Origin: Cadophora sp. MPI-SDFR-AT-0126
Lineage: Eukaryota > Ascomycota > Leotiomycetes > Helotiales > Ploettnerulaceae
Assembly (NCBI GenBank): GCA_020747065.1
Contig: JAGMVK010000006.1
Coordinates: forward strand, 248,001-312,000
Direction: 5' to 3'
DNA: 64,000 bases
Shown here: piece after piece, positions 47,994-60,746 of the stretch
How the letters are laid out: the number at the start of each line of letters is the position of its first letter
Numbering within the stretch: position 1 is the first letter of the stretch
Made by a program: the position numbers and the translations under genes
The notes under the pieces: generated by a model
What the model was told of the DNA's origin: nothing
What the model saw: only the letters and a program-made list of their open reading frames with translations
Databases searched by the model: none

Positions 47994-48560
47994 TCAGAGG
48001 ATTTGGGGAGAAAGCCAAAGAGGTGGTATATATGGATTGGGCCGATGTACATGGATGGGGATGTGGAGCTCAAATTGACTCTCCAGATTGGGTAAATATG
48101 CGGATGCGTCTTCTCGGGACGACGAGGGTTTTCGTTTTCTTTTTTTATATATTTTGGACACCATGTCATGTATCAATTCTTCAAGAAAGTAATATACCCC
48201 ATCAGCAAAATACCATAAGGGGGGGTACCTGCGTCTAAGCTCCCGCTTTCCCACAAGTCCATCTCCTTCAAGTAGGGTCTGACATCAATATCACTAAAGA
48301 GCCCGCCTGAGAGCGGGTCCATAATCCTACCTGCTTCATTCCATTGCAATACCAGGTCAAAAAGGATGATCACGAAAGAAGCGCTTTCAGCCAAGCTGGA
48401 AGTCTGCTGAATAAGCCAATCCCCATCCTCGAACCTTCGATCGCCCATGCCCCGCTCTGCTCTAGCAGAGCAGGACAGACCGCGAAGTATATCCTCATTT
48501 TCACCCAGAACTCTTATCCATACTTCAATCCTACCTACGTCGTCCCCTCTTCTCGCAGCC
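47994..48560. other. Intergenic region
   Basis: Between two plus-strand genes. No motif-bearing frame; probably 3' sequence of one and promoter of the next. Confidence 0.45.
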
Positions 48561-49393
48561 ATGAACCCTCTCCCACCCAACCAAAACCCACCCCCACCCA
48601 CACCTACCATCTCCCCCGCAACACCATCCGACCTCCCCGCTCTGGCCCACCTAGTAATGACATCCCACATGCCCGAAGCAATCCTCGCTTTCCTCTTCAA
48701 ATCATGGCCGCGTACAGACAAGATCCTGCCACACTATACTCCTCGCGTGTCTGCGAAATTGGAAGAGAAGGTTTCGACTTGGTATAAATTGACGCTAGAC
48801 CGTGATCATGAAAATGACCATATGCAAGAGATTGTTGGAGTTGTATGTATGAGTTATCAGAATGGGAGGGATAAGTCGTTGGGTGTTATAGGTGGGGAGA
48901 TTGAGGTTGGGAATAGGGAAGGGGGAGGGGAAGGGGGTGGTGATTTTGATGGCGTGTTTGCGAGGGAGGCGTTGGATGGATTGGCGAGTGTGGATGCGGT
49001 GATGGAGGGGAAGGAACATTATAGTACGTCCTTCAACCCTTTCTCTCCCTCCTTTACAATTCCAGCATCACTTCATACACTTTTGACTATTCAAATTAAT
49101 TATTAATAGTGGTATCGTCCCTAGCAGTTCATCCCGACTGCCAACGGCGAGGGTATGGAACGAAACTCATGCTGCACTGTCATGAGCTAGCGAGTGAGAG
49201 AGGACTGCCGATCTATCTTACCTCATTCCCGGGGGCGCACAAATTTTATTTAGGTTTGGGGTATAGGGATATGAAGTATTTTGATGTGGATTTGAGTCAG
49301 TGGGGGATGGCAAATAGAGGGTTTGGCGTTTATCGAAGTTATGGGATGGTCTGGGAGGCTGAGGGGAAGAAAATGATGGAGGAGCTGTGTTGA
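48561..49393 (+). CDS. GNAT-family N-acetyltransferase
   Basis: Two exons, 48561-49023 and 49110-49393, giving 248 residues; the intron splits the Met codon of HYMVSSLAVHP. ATG 48561 begins MNPLPPNQNPPPPTP. The N-terminal substrate part (SDLPALAHLVMTSHMPEAILAFLF, WPRTDKILPHYTPRV) is followed by a Gly-rich acidic insert (residues about 125-140). Motif A is SSLAVHPDCQRRGYGTKLM, with the acetyl-CoA pyrophosphate loop QRRGYG; then IYLTSFPGAHKFYLGLGY. The substrate cannot be deduced. No signal peptide. Confidence 0.85.
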
Positions 49394-50495
49394 TGTAGGA
49401 GCTTGATAAATAGATGAGGGATCGTCTGATCTCCGGGTCATCGAAGCATTTTGAACATCCAATGAGATATTTTAACAACATTTAATTCCTTCTCATCATG
49501 GTCCCGGCTACCTCTTCTGGCCTACTTCTACTCAATCCATGTCCTTCATGCGATCGGTTCAAATGAGAACTCATTGCTTCGATCGACTTCTTAATACACA
49601 CATAAAAATAGCCGTAGTGAAGTCCTTCATCTGTTTTGAACTTGGGGACGCTAAATAACAGTCCATTCGAATTTCGCGATCGAGAATTGCATCCACTTTA
49701 TCTCGCAAGGTTCCGTCTTGGGATATTTACAAAGCAGAAGGTTTCAATAAATGGCAGTACCCCGCTACCCCGCACTTGACGCCTCAATTTGAACCTTTGT
49801 CAGCTCACAGAACCTTACCAAAGTATTCCCGGCTATTAAGACTGATAGCTAGCTTCCCTGATATGATTTATGATTCCTGTAATATCTTCTCATTTCAAAG
49901 GGGTTGCAAAAGCTGGAACGTTCAATCGTCTTCAGGATATGGAGTCACGATTCTACTTGCCTCTCATACCACGGAATGAGCTCAGATGAGCGAAGAACCC
50001 AAGATTCCGGTGCAATAAAGTCTGTCAGCAAGATCAAAGGATGCACTCTTTGTCATTCTGCATGGCTCTTGGCCTGGATAAGTAATATCTTATGCAGCAA
50101 AGCCATAGATTCTTGGCCAGTCCTGCCTCGCCAAGGGATCTACTTTGTCGGCCGACAATTTTCGGACTTGAGATGGGAGATAAGCAAGACATTCCAAATT
50201 CCGAGAGCGATGATTCTCCACGACGGGTCATTGGAGCGATACAAGTAAATCTATTGGACAGTGCAACTGACGTATGAAGCTTGTCACACTGATACACAGT
50301 CCTAACTGCCTGTTTAAAATGCAGGCTCTCTTCGGATTGGCTCGAGTCCCAAAGATTTGGGATCTATATTCTGGCCGCAAAGTTGGACGCAGCCAAGGCT
50401 TCACTGCATGACCTCCACTGCCAGTGACTGGCCGAGACTTTCAGGGGCTAAGCTGAGATCACAGTTTCGGGTTCGGGTTCAGTCACAGTTAAGCC
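49394..50495. other. Intergenic region upstream of the aldehyde dehydrogenase
   Basis: No supported gene. Ends in a direct CGGGTT-rich strip (50468-50482) just before the TATA-like site. Confidence 0.45.
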
Positions 50496-50505
50496 TATAT
50501 ATACT
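50496..50505 (+). promoter_or_regulatory. TATA box candidate of the aldehyde dehydrogenase gene
   Basis: TATATATACT lies about 150 bp before ATG 50652, consistent with a leader of about 100 nt. Confidence 0.45.
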
Positions 50506-50651
50506 GGCAACGGGCATTGTTCAGACAGCGTCTCATTTCTCACTTCTCGAGAACAATTGATTTACCCAAGCACAGTTAAAATATCGAGACCAGCTCCAGA
50601 GCTGTCAACCATCCAGGAAAACGATTACAAATTCTCTCTACAGCCACCACC

Positions 50652-52421
50652 ATGGCCCCTTCTGCAGACTCGCCTTCTGTACCGAGCAATTCGGACTTCG
50701 GCCTCACCTCCTTCTCAAATGTCATCAATGGCAAACTCTCCTCAACATCCAAAACAACACACGCCATCAATCCAGCAACAAAGAAACCAAACTGGGAGGT
50801 CCCCATTTCTACACCCCAGGATGTCGACGAAGCAGTCGCGGCGGCGAGAACAGCCTTCAAGACCTGGTCGAAGACGACGATTGCTGAGCGCAGAGCTGCG
50901 TTAGAAGGCTGGTCAGCTGAGATTGCGAAACATGTTGCTGAGTTTGCGAAGTTGCTGGTCATTGAGCAGGGAAAGCCAGTGGGTTCCCCCTATCGATTGA
51001 TGATTGATTGGAGTTTGACGAGAATAACTAGCTTCAATGGGCGATGTATGAGGCCGACGTAACATCGAAACAAATCGTCAACACGTCCAAACTCGAAGTC
51101 CCTGAAGAGATCACTGAGGATACCGAAGAGCGCCAAGTCATCACCCGGTACACCCCTCTCGGCGTCGTAGTAGGTATTGTTCCGTGGAATTTCCCTATGA
51201 GTCTTGCTTGTGGGAAGATATCTCCTGCTGTCTTGACCGGGAATACGATTATTATCAAGCCCTCGTAAGCTACATCTCAGCAAGATTACTCCAGAACAAC
51301 TCTAATCTGTGTCTATAGACCTTTCACCCCGTACACAGCAATCAAAGTCGTCGAGCTCGCTCAAAAATTCTTCCCGCCTGGAGTCGTCCAAGTCTTGACT
51401 GGAGACGATAGCTTGGGTCCACAACTCACGCTCCATGCCGGGGTCGATAAGATCACGTTCACTGGATCTACAGCGACGGGGAAGAGGATTATGGAGAGTG
51501 CGAGCAAGACTTTGAAGAGAGTGACTTTGGAACTGTGAGTTTATGATCCAGATCTACAGACAAGCCTGACATGTGAATAGTGGAGGAAATGACCCCGCGA
51601 TCGTCTGCAAGTCGGTTGATATTCCAACCGTGGCACCCGCGATCGCAACATTGGCGTTCTTGAATTCGGGCCAAGTATGTCCATATCCTCAAAATTTCAT
51701 TTCGCCGTACCATTCGGGCTAATACTTCACAGATCTGCCTAGCACTCAAGCGCATTTACATTCATTCCTCAATCTACCCCGCCTTCCGCGACGCCATGGT
51801 AGCATACACCAAAACGTTAAAAGTGGGCGAAGGTTTCGAAGACGGCGTCTTCCTCGGTCCGATTCAGAACAAAATGCAATATGATCGAGTGCAAGGTTTC
51901 TTCGACGATGTGGAGAAGAACGGTATGAGTGTAGCCGTGGGCGGAAAAGTGCCGGATTCGAAGGGGTACTTCATCAATCCTACCATTATCGATAATCCGG
52001 ATGATGACTCGCGAATTGTGGTTGAGGAGCCATTCGGTATGCCATCCCTTCCTTCTGGCTTATCTAATTCCGATTCCGTTCCCAACCAAAAGCAAGTCTT
52101 AGAAATTCACACTAACGTGTCACAGGACCCATCCTCCCGATCCTCCCCTGGGCAGACGAAGACGACGTGATTGCTCGCGCAAACAACACTCAGATGGGGC
52201 TCGGTGCCTCCGTATGGTCGAACGATCTCGATGAAGCTGCTAGGATCGCGAAACAGCTAGAAGCTGGCAGTGTGTGGGTGAATGCACATATGGAGTGGAT
52301 GCCATCTGCTGCTTTTGCTGGACATAAGCAGAGTGGCATTGGGGCTGAGAATGGAGTTGCGGGGCTGAAGGCGTACTGCAATGTTCAGGTGTTGTATTTG
52401 AAGAAGAGGGTGGGGAAGTGA
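50652..52421 (+). CDS. NAD(P)+-dependent aldehyde dehydrogenase
   Basis: Six exons: 50652-50978, 51032-51264, 51319-51534, 51581-51674, 51733-52036 and 52126-52421, giving 489 residues. Motifs run in order: INPATKKPNWEVPISTPQDVDEAV, VVGIVPWNFPMSLACGKISPAVLTGNTIIIKPS, DKITFTGSTATGKRIM, LELGGNDPAIV with general base Glu258, SGQICLALKR with catalytic Cys292, and EEPFGPILPIL. The 34-residue spacing of Glu and Cys is normal for the superfamily. The short length without a targeting peptide suggests a cytosolic enzyme; the aldehyde is not identifiable (vanillin-, betaine- and succinate-semialdehyde-type enzymes are all close). Convergent with the Zn2Cys6 regulator downstream. Confidence 0.92.
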
Positions 52422-53102
52422 AAGACCTGCCTTAGCGAAGTTGCGTTTCTACCCGCTTGAAGCACGACTGTGTCGGCTGCATGAGCAATATGTTTCGAAG
52501 CTTCAATCATTACTTTGTTACCGGAGAAAAGTAAGAAATGTGAGTAAATTTGCCACGGTGTGCTCTTGGATCGAACGAGGCGGACAGGTGTTGAGAAAGT
52601 GTATGCTGGACACTGTGAGAGCGAAGGAACTGCTGCTTCTGGTTGCAATAGCAGTACTTGCACGTTGAATGATCGGATATTAATAGGCCGAAACAAATAA
52701 ACCCGTAAGCAATGCAGCTTGAGAGCGCCACATAGCAACTTGCCCGAGATATCCCTCCCGCTCGATCCTGACTTCTGAAAAGCACGTTGATGTAAAATGC
52801 TGTTTGTGATACCTCCTCGGGGTTAAGTCGCCCAAGGGGGTTAACAAAACTTGGCATGAAACACAATGACATGCACTGATTGGAGGACAGTCACACGAAA
52901 AACGAGAAGCGAGAGCGCTGCATGCGGGTCTTGTCATAGGTTGGTTCCTGAATCCTACAGATCTCTGATTTGTAAATCTCAGGATGAATCACTCTCGTGT
53001 GTATAACTATAAGGGCTGAAAGCTGATCCATCTCTTTGACTTATCCTCTAACTTTGAAAACTCTTATTCTTCGCAGTTAAGCAGCCTTCAGAAAATCTTG
53101 AA
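52422..53102. other. Convergent intergenic region
   Basis: 3' ends of the aldehyde dehydrogenase and the regulator gene meet here. No gene seen. Confidence 0.5.
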
Positions 53103-55193
53103 CTACCCTGAATACAATTTAATTCCCGAGAAAGCATCCTCAGCAGTCAAAATGGTGGCTATAGCAGCTCTCTCCATCGCAGTCAACAAATCCATGTTAG
53201 CCTCCCTCGAGCCAATGCCAGCAAGGATCATCGCCAACGTATAATGCGTCTTAAAATGATCCAAAGAAATCGTAATCTTACTCCCCCAAATATTCAAACA
53301 AGCATCGAGAGCAATCTTCGCCGTCGCGCGCTCCGGCATCTGCACACCAAACGTGTATTGGTCGGACAGTTTGTTCTGCCAGAGTCCGAGAGAGACGTAC
53401 AGGGCTGCGATGAGGAAGTCGGCTTTGAAGAGCTCGGCGAGCCATTCGTTGTCGGTGGTGGTGTTGGAGTATTCGTAGAAAGTTCGCTGCAGGATGATGA
53501 GCGAGTAGGAGCACTCGAGGGATGTGAAGTATGATTCCGGGTGGAGGGAGATGGAGTTTGGGGCGAGGGATTGCTCGCGGTGAAGGGCGAGGAGGAGGCG
53601 GCGGAAGAAGACTTCTGTGGCGGTGCGTTGGTGGTTGATCCATGGGCAGTTGGGGTTCTGCGTCGCAGCAGAGATGAACATGTTCTGGGAGTCTTTGAGG
53701 GTGGCTTTGACTTGGTTACTGAGCATCAGGATTATTTTTGCATCGATTGGCTGCTCGTTGGAGTTGATCAAACTATTGATTTTGATGGCGAGAGGCAGCG
53801 ATTTCGCAAGAAGCTGTTGGTGAGAAGATTCTGTGACAGACTTGGTCAAGGGAGAGGTTGATGATAGGTCGGCCGAAATGGAGATATCATCGTCATCGAA
53901 GTTTCTAGGTATAGGACACGAAAAGTCAGGCGAGGCGAGAAGCATTGGCATGCCAGATTCCATGGTCATTTGGATATCCAGACAAACGAACGTCGTCCAA
54001 AGCCGCTTCCTCATCTCCATCTCCAAGACCGGCATATCTTCGAAGTGACTTGGATCCTGATGGAGACCGATGGACATCGCTAGTCGCTGAATCACGCCCA
54101 TGAAGCTCCACAATCCGTCTGAGTCGTCAAATGCGACAATGTCTATGTGTTTCGCGATGGCCATCATACACATGGCTCTAAGAGTCACCAAGTTGGGTTT
54201 ATACATGAATGACGTCTCGCTCAGATAAAACTCTGCGGCGTCGAGAAACCCATCCACCATCTCGATATCTTCGACTCGTTTGGCACGAGGACAGCCGAGA
54301 GCCAACATCATCATGAGTTGGGAAAGCCACGAAGGACAGACTTCGGCTGGGGCAGCCCAGAATGCTTCAAGCTCCTTCTTGAATGTTGGAATGTGTAAAA
54401 GTCGATGCGTCATCTCAAAAGTACTCAAATAATTATTGATGAAGGACTCGACCAGTGACCGATCTGGAAGGATTGACATGATGGACTCTGGAAGGTTGAA
54501 ATTGCTATGTCTCCGATGAAGGAATGGAAAATTTCTGTTTCGCTTGGTTCGGCTCGAGTAGAACCGTTTGCATGCTTTAAGTCGTTTGGAAGTTTCTTGG
54601 AATGCTGGACTGCACCCGAAAATGAATGGTTCGAGTTCCTCAAACTGGTAAAGTTAGACCGCGAAATACAGACGAAAAACAATCCGTCTACTTGCTTTAC
54701 CAGTAATAGAAGCCCAATGTGATGGACCCTTGAATTTGACGTGCTTATCCTTGTAACTCGCATACCCTATTGGATTCCCCCGCGGTCTGTCATTCTGGCT
54801 TTGGTGATTAGCTTGCCCCAGGTGTTGATCTGGAGGAAAATCCGATGATGGGATTGAACTTGTGCTTTCGAGAGCTGAAGGCTCATTGTGGACACTATCT
54901 TCTGTAGGGTTATTTGCCTGATGGTAGCCATTCGGCTTCAGGTTGTCGGTGCTCTGAGCTTTCGAGGCGCTTCGCCTGCGAGTTTGTCGATCTGATCCTA
55001 GACTATAGCTGCAATCGCGCTTATATCGGATGCAGCTATCACATGGTCTCTCACGGTTACATTTGATCTTCTGCTGGCGGCAAGGGATGCATGACAGTGG
55101 TTTCCGGTTCCTGGTTCGGATTGGAGGTTTGGACGAGACGGCTACAGGCACACCATTCTTGAAGGAGGACGGGGTCAGCGTGTCTATCTCCAT
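53103..55193 (-). CDS. Zn2Cys6 transcription factor (fungal-specific TF domain), exon phases disagree
   Basis: Exon 1 runs 55193-54701 and holds the binuclear cluster CIPCRQQKIKCNRERPCDSCIRYKRDC (C-x2-C-x6-C-x5-C-x2-C-x6-C) near residues 35-61, then a Ser/Asn-rich linker ending FKGPSHWASIT. Exon 2 runs from about 54644 to 53103 with FEELEPFIFG, LPDRSLVESFINNYLSTFEMTHRLLHIPTF, SETSFMYKPNLVTLRAMCMMAIA, RLAMSIGLHQDP and RKRLWTTFVCLDIQM, the fungal-specific regulator domain. The intron 54700-54645 has good signals (GTAAAG, CTAAC, CCAG), but exon 1 ends in phase 1 and exon 2 begins in phase 0, which gives an immediate stop. A single-base error or lesion at the GG of the donor would explain it. Nuclear activator or repressor; targets unknown. 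Confidence 0.8.
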
Positions 55194-55783
55194 TTGGAAC
55201 GTTGTATCCGTCCTTTCGGATCCAAGTCTTTGAAATGTGGGCTCTCGTATGTCTCTGGATACTTTGATGTTAGAAAGAAAGTTGGTACGAGGGTGGGTTT
55301 ACGAAGATTTGTGGCGACTCGGGTATAACGTGAGATCGGAGATAAGATGACTGTTCAAGTAAGCTGTGCCAAGGTTCCAAGACCTTATTAATCAACATTG
55401 CACTTCTGCGCTGTACATTGTGAGTATGATCTGACAGATAGAACTTCGAAATATTATTTTTCCTGTCTTGGAGAGCAAAAAGATATTTATAGTCGAGCAA
55501 TGCTCACGAAAAACCTCGATGTTGAACCATGAACATGAGCAAGACTACTTGTAACTACCGTTCGATTAGGCTGATTAAGGAGCTCAAGACTAGAAGTTAA
55601 ACCCCATGGTCGAAGAATTTGTTTCAAAGCTCCAAATCTCTCTTCTGAACTTCCATGCATATCACAACATCATAAACTCCCGGCTCCAAACTGCACCCCT
55701 CAGAAGATGCAAAGAAGAAATTCCACAAACGTGGAGCCACTACCAATGTCCCCTTGCTACAACAACTGCTCTCTCCTGAGTAT
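55194..55783. other. Intergenic region
   Basis: Between the fungalysin 3' end and the regulator promoter, both minus strand. No gene seen. Confidence 0.5.
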
Positions 55784-58111
55784 CTAGCAACCAGTGGGCA
55801 CAGTATAGCTCTCGACGCGGTTGCTTCCAGTACCTTGGGCAGCAGCAGATCCAAGACCACGCTTAGCGAACCCCCTCCAGAGGAGACACCTGTTTGCTCC
55901 TCCCGTCAGAGCGGTATCTGCATCAATAATGGCATTACGTGCTGTGATGAATGTTGGGCTGCAAGGTTGGCTGCATGGTGTTAGACTCTGCATTGACGGA
56001 AGAAAGCTTCTAAATTTTGGTAATGCAAGGCGAGGGAGGGTGACGGAGTACTCACAGCTTCATTCCATCAACCACAAGCTTCATGGCCAAGAATCGTCCA
56101 TCAGTCGGGACACCACCCGAGAAAGTTGGCTTCCTCGCAGCAGTAATACCATATTGATCAACCAAGTTCCAGAAAACCTCATACAAGATAGTTGCCCAAA
56201 CCGTGCCAATTGCGTGTACAGCGGTCATGCCGTTTATACTCTTGTACGTGTACGGGTTCGTCGTCAAGCTAGTGGAGTACAGATAGTTGCGAATGCCAGC
56301 GGGGTTGTTATAAACCCAGTCGCCCATGGGATAGTTCTTGGCGCGAGTGTCAGCTGTCTTGACGTGGATGGCGATGGCCATGAAGTCGGACCATCCTTCG
56401 CCCATACCGCCTGCTTCTGTGGTGCCGAGACAGGCCGAATTAGCTGGACCGCCAGTGAGGCGGTTGGAGAGACCGTGGGTGTATTCGTGGATGACGACAC
56501 CAGCATCAAAGGAGCAGTCGCGATTTGGAGTGGAGTAGGTCCAGATGTACACTGATAGACATTAGCTCTGTTCAAAGCAGCCCTGAAATTTTACGACTGA
56601 AGATATACTCACTGCGCATACGTCCTGGGGATCCATCAGCAGGTGTGGCGAAGTTAGCATTATTGGTGCCAGATGCGTCTTGAGCATTGAGAATGACGGC
56701 ATCGGCTCCACGTCCGCCTTGACCATTGTTATTGGTCTCGAAATTACCAGCTACTTCATTGAAGCCAAGAACGTAGAGGAGATCATGGCTGCGGGAACAC
56801 GATTAGCGTCGTCGGGTCAATAGGCAAGCGAAAGCGCTGTTACAGGAAGCGAGAACTTAATACTTACTACATATTTGCGGTGTAGAAGAGCTGGGCGACA
56901 GATGCGTTAGCATAGGTCTTCGGGTCCGTGTTGGTTAAATCGAGTCCATAGTTGAAGTTTGCACCTGCACCGGCATCCGGTCTGTAGTCGTTGAGGTAGG
57001 CACTGTCTCCTTCCCAATTTGCCTGGGCGATACCATCTGAGTCTCTATCAGTAAAGACATTCAAAAAAAAAAAACATTTGGCATCATATATGTGATATGT
57101 CTAAAAACTGGTTGTAACAGTGAAAACTTACTATTGCCACGGGTGACGGTGTATGATGTTGTTCCATCACTTTGGAATCCAAATTCAGATGCAACGGCAT
57201 CTTGGGGGTTGGTCTCAACGGAACGGCTTCCTTTGGTAGGGTCATTGATTGTCCAGGGACTGAATCTGATTAGCGAAGCCCATCAGCAAAGTTCTGATTA
57301 CTTACTAGACAGTGTAGGAAGCATCCGAGACGTAATCAACAACACCAAGAACCTTACTTCCAGTAACGGCATCAACATAGGAAAGCAGCCAGTTGTCGTT
57401 GATATCAGTCTCAACTCTCCAGGTGAGCGTGAGTGTTGAGTCAGCATTCTGGAAATACACGAGCTTTGCCTTTGGCTCGGATAAAGTGCCGGTAGAGCCT
57501 TCAATGACATAGTGCTCAATAGCTTCTTCAGGGACAGCAACAGCATCGGAAGCAGAAATTGGAAGGACAAGTGTGCTGGTCACACTTTGGAGAGCAGAAA
57601 CTGCATCGATCTGGTCACGCTTCTCAAGAGGACTCTCTGCAGGAATCGCTCCTGTGTAGAAGGAGTTTCCGTAGGAGAAAACAGTTCCATCTGCCGCAAC
57701 CTGTAGCTTGTCATTAAACAGGCTCATTCCGGGGAAGGAAAGACTTACGTTGACATTGAAGTCCGCGTTGTCAATATCGAGGCCATGTGCGGTTTGCTTG
57801 AAGTTGACATGGGCAATGCCATTGTCGCTCACATAGTAGTCATCCACTACGCGAAACTCTGCACCAGGTACAACGCTTGCTACCAAGGCAGTGGCAGTGT
57901 CGACATAGTCAGCTCTTCGCACCAGCGTCGTGATCTCAGATTCCGCTGTGGCAGTAGCATTAACGTAAGTACTCTCAGTTGTGATCCGGAACTTGTTTAA
58001 GTCGATGACTCTTGGTGTGAGTCCTCGTCTTGAGGTAGATGGCGAAGAAGGGTGACCGAGAACATTGGCAGCCAAGAGAGCGACAGCTCCAGCTTGAGAA
58101 AGGAAGCGCAT
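55784..58111 (-). CDS. Secreted M36 metallopeptidase, fungalysin
   Basis: Six exons: 58111-57306, 57259-57132, 57036-56868, 56788-56613, 56551-56056 and 55970-55784, giving 653 residues. A signal peptide ([17 protein letters not shown]) precedes an FTP-type propeptide with [21 protein letters not shown] and probable dibasic processing sites such as PLEKRD. The mature enzyme has [13 protein letters not shown], the zinc helix [14 protein letters not shown] (His448, Glu449, His452) and [12 protein letters not shown] with third ligand Glu478. It ends [19 protein letters not shown] and [10 protein letters not shown]. Fungalysins degrade collagen, elastin-like proteins and plant chitinases outside the cell. 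The second intron has a run of about 12 A or T near its donor side. A TATA site lies about 95 bp upstream. Confidence 0.95.
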
Positions 58112-58204
58112 CTTGAAGGTGGAGGATGAAGTGGGGAATCAAGGACCGAAGAGATATTTGCACGTCTGCTTGACGAAAATCTGAGATGAATACTTATTGA
58201 CCAT

Positions 58205-58210
58205 TATATA
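58205..58210 (-). promoter_or_regulatory. TATA box candidate of the fungalysin gene
   Basis: TATATA (same on both strands) within GTGTATATAATGG on the coding strand, about 95 bp before ATG 58111. Confidence 0.45.
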
Positions 58211-58489
58211 CACTTCCATTTCGTCCCCAGACAGTGTTGAGAAAATGGTCCTATCTCATCCCCAACGGAGAACCAGCTCAAAAGTAGACATACCAAGACA
58301 ACTTGATGCTGGGGATTGCCTTGAGTCTTCCTTGATTGAGATAACTTCCTCTTGAAGCTAGAAGAGCCAAGGCAAAAGATGCCCGTATGATAACCATAGA
58401 GACACCGTTGATGTTCTCGAAGCGCCGTTGGAAGTGCAAAATCAACTGGGTCTATCACGACTTGCATCGTCGAGGAGCTAGATAGCAGA

Positions 58490-58533
58490 CCCCGATGCAG
58501 TCCCGGTGAACGGATAACCTAGCTGCATCGGGG
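58490..58533. repeat. 11-bp perfect inverted repeat upstream of fungalysin
   Basis: CCCCGATGCAG (58490-58500) and CTGCATCGGGG (58523-58533) are exact complements across a 22-nt spacer, about 380 bp upstream of the fungalysin start. It could be a dimeric factor site or a hairpin; no known site is claimed. Confidence 0.6.
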
Positions 58534-60746
58534 ATTTATGCCGCAGACGGCAGTTCAGTGAAAATCGACACTTGTAACCTTCTTCATCTGATAACATCTC
58601 CCTGTTCAATACATTGCGCACATGCGAGGCACGATGTCAGACTTCCATCTCCTGCCTCTGATGTTGTGCCTCGCGACCTCCATCACGACATCTCGTCCGA
58701 GACAGGGGGACAGCAGGAGGTCAGAGAGCGGCTTCGCACGATTCGTAAAGTGAGATAAGCAATGCAATGGCATCGCAAGGGCGACTTGGCAGCCCTATTG
58801 CCAAGATATATCCTCATTCACCTCCCTACTTGGGACGTTGGAGCGCGTGACCCCAGTATCTTTGAAGTCTAAATGTCACCGTGAGCTAGATAGATATGGA
58901 AGGTCCGGCACTGGGAGGGAGGATCTCGGTAGAATACATGCCGTTAGATTCGCGACCTGAATAAACATAAGCGCCCGAGAGATAAAGTAGGAGAGTGGAG
59001 TTTTGATGATTAATAGATATGGGGTCTGGAGATGGGTTGACAAAGATGGGATGAGGGGTGAGATGCGGAGCTCACCGCCTCGTATTCGTCCGGCACTTCG
59101 TTTAACCGAGCTGCGCAGCCGATGAAAATACCACGTGCTCCCCTGGGAATTGGAATGGCTTGTAATTCATCTTGATCCTCAAACTGGGTAAAGTACAGTA
59201 CAAAAGGAGGCACAAATCTTGGCCATTGGACAAGTTGGACGAGCTCGTCGGGGTGTGCGACGCCAGAAGCTTTCGCAGGTGATAAATCAAGTCACGTTTT
59301 GGAAACCTTGATTCGATGTTCCCATGCAAAGTTCTCTTTTATATACACACAATCATCGTAAGACCGAAGTACAGGAACTCGAGGAAGATTCTACTACTGT
59401 TATTTCTTAGGCAACCAAGCCAGTGTTTGCACGCTTAATGGTCAAACCTTTCGAGTGATTAAAGCGAATCTATTCGACTCAACTTCCTGCGTGATTTAGC
59501 TCTGCAGCTCCAGCAAACGTCCGAAGACCCGAAATTGTTGCTTGGTCTCTAGAAATACAACTATGAGCCTGTAGAATATCAAAGCAAATCATGCGTGCTG
59601 TTAGCGACTTGAATGAAAAAGCGAAACCCAGAAGTAAACAAACACTGAACCAACTGGAGTCAAGGCAGGTTGAGACAAGCTACATTCAAGTCAGACAAGT
59701 ATATCAAGCACTTACATAAATATCAATTTCATCGGTTGATCCTAGGAAGAAGTTAATGTTGAGTCTCATTCAAAAGGAAATCAGACTCTGCCCGCTCCAA
59801 TGTTCTATACTTGGCACAGGCAAGGATGTGGAACTCATGCACGAGAGATATAGATTCTTATAATGGAGGTATTCCATTGCTTTATCTAGCAACAGGACAA
59901 TGCTCTCGAGGAGAGATACTTTCAACTCAAGTCATGGAGCAGAATGTCTCTTTTGTGCTTCCTCCAATCACCCTTCAACTGGTGTCTTGGGATCCTCCAC
60001 GCTAATCCTACTCGCCCGCACAGGCCCCCTGGAGAATTTTGCAAAATGACTATAATGGTGGTTAAAGGACTCTCTTGTTCGCGAGAGACCTCGAAAGAAA
60101 GAATTTGGGTCAATGCATAGTGTTCGAGTGAATTCGGAGTGTGCTCTTGCTGTCGTCCTGGTTCTCGTTTGTTTCTCCTATTGGTTTGGTGAATCCATAA
60201 AGCATATTCTTCCACTTGCGGTCGATGAACGGGCAAGGGTTATAGATATATGTGGTGAATATCGTGTTGACAAGTTTTGTTGCATCATCACTGTTCAGCC
60301 ACGACGTCAATGAAGCTCAAACGCCAAATATATTTCCATCTTCGGAAGTCAAATTGCTTTTCAATCGTAGATACTAGCCGTGAATCGTCGAATCACAGTA
60401 TTTGGATTACATTACCAGTGCCCTGCCTCACCGGCGAGCCACAATCAGGATTAGCTCAGTTTATATCCACAGAAACGCAAGCGAGAAGTCTGGAGACAAA
60501 TTCAGAGCATCTTTCGACCAGAGCCTTGAAGAATTGGAAACGCCAAGCACAGACTTTGAACACCAGAATCCATCAAGAGAAGCTCAATTCCTTCAAAGGC
60601 TTTCATTAAAAAAACCGTCAAGGGCGCCGAACTCTCTACAGTCTTTCAAGTCTATCAACTCTTTACAACCCACCTCGAACTCACGCACTTCAGACCCCAT
60701 CTACTCGCAAAATCCACTCAAATCACTCCAACCACTTACATCAATC
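58534..60746. other. 2.2-kb intergenic region
   Basis: No supported gene. The minus-strand frames at 59010-59329 and 59922-60310 look partly protein-like but have no motif or consistent splicing. 60420-60746 is A/C-rich and is probably the leader of the following gene. Confidence 0.4.
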
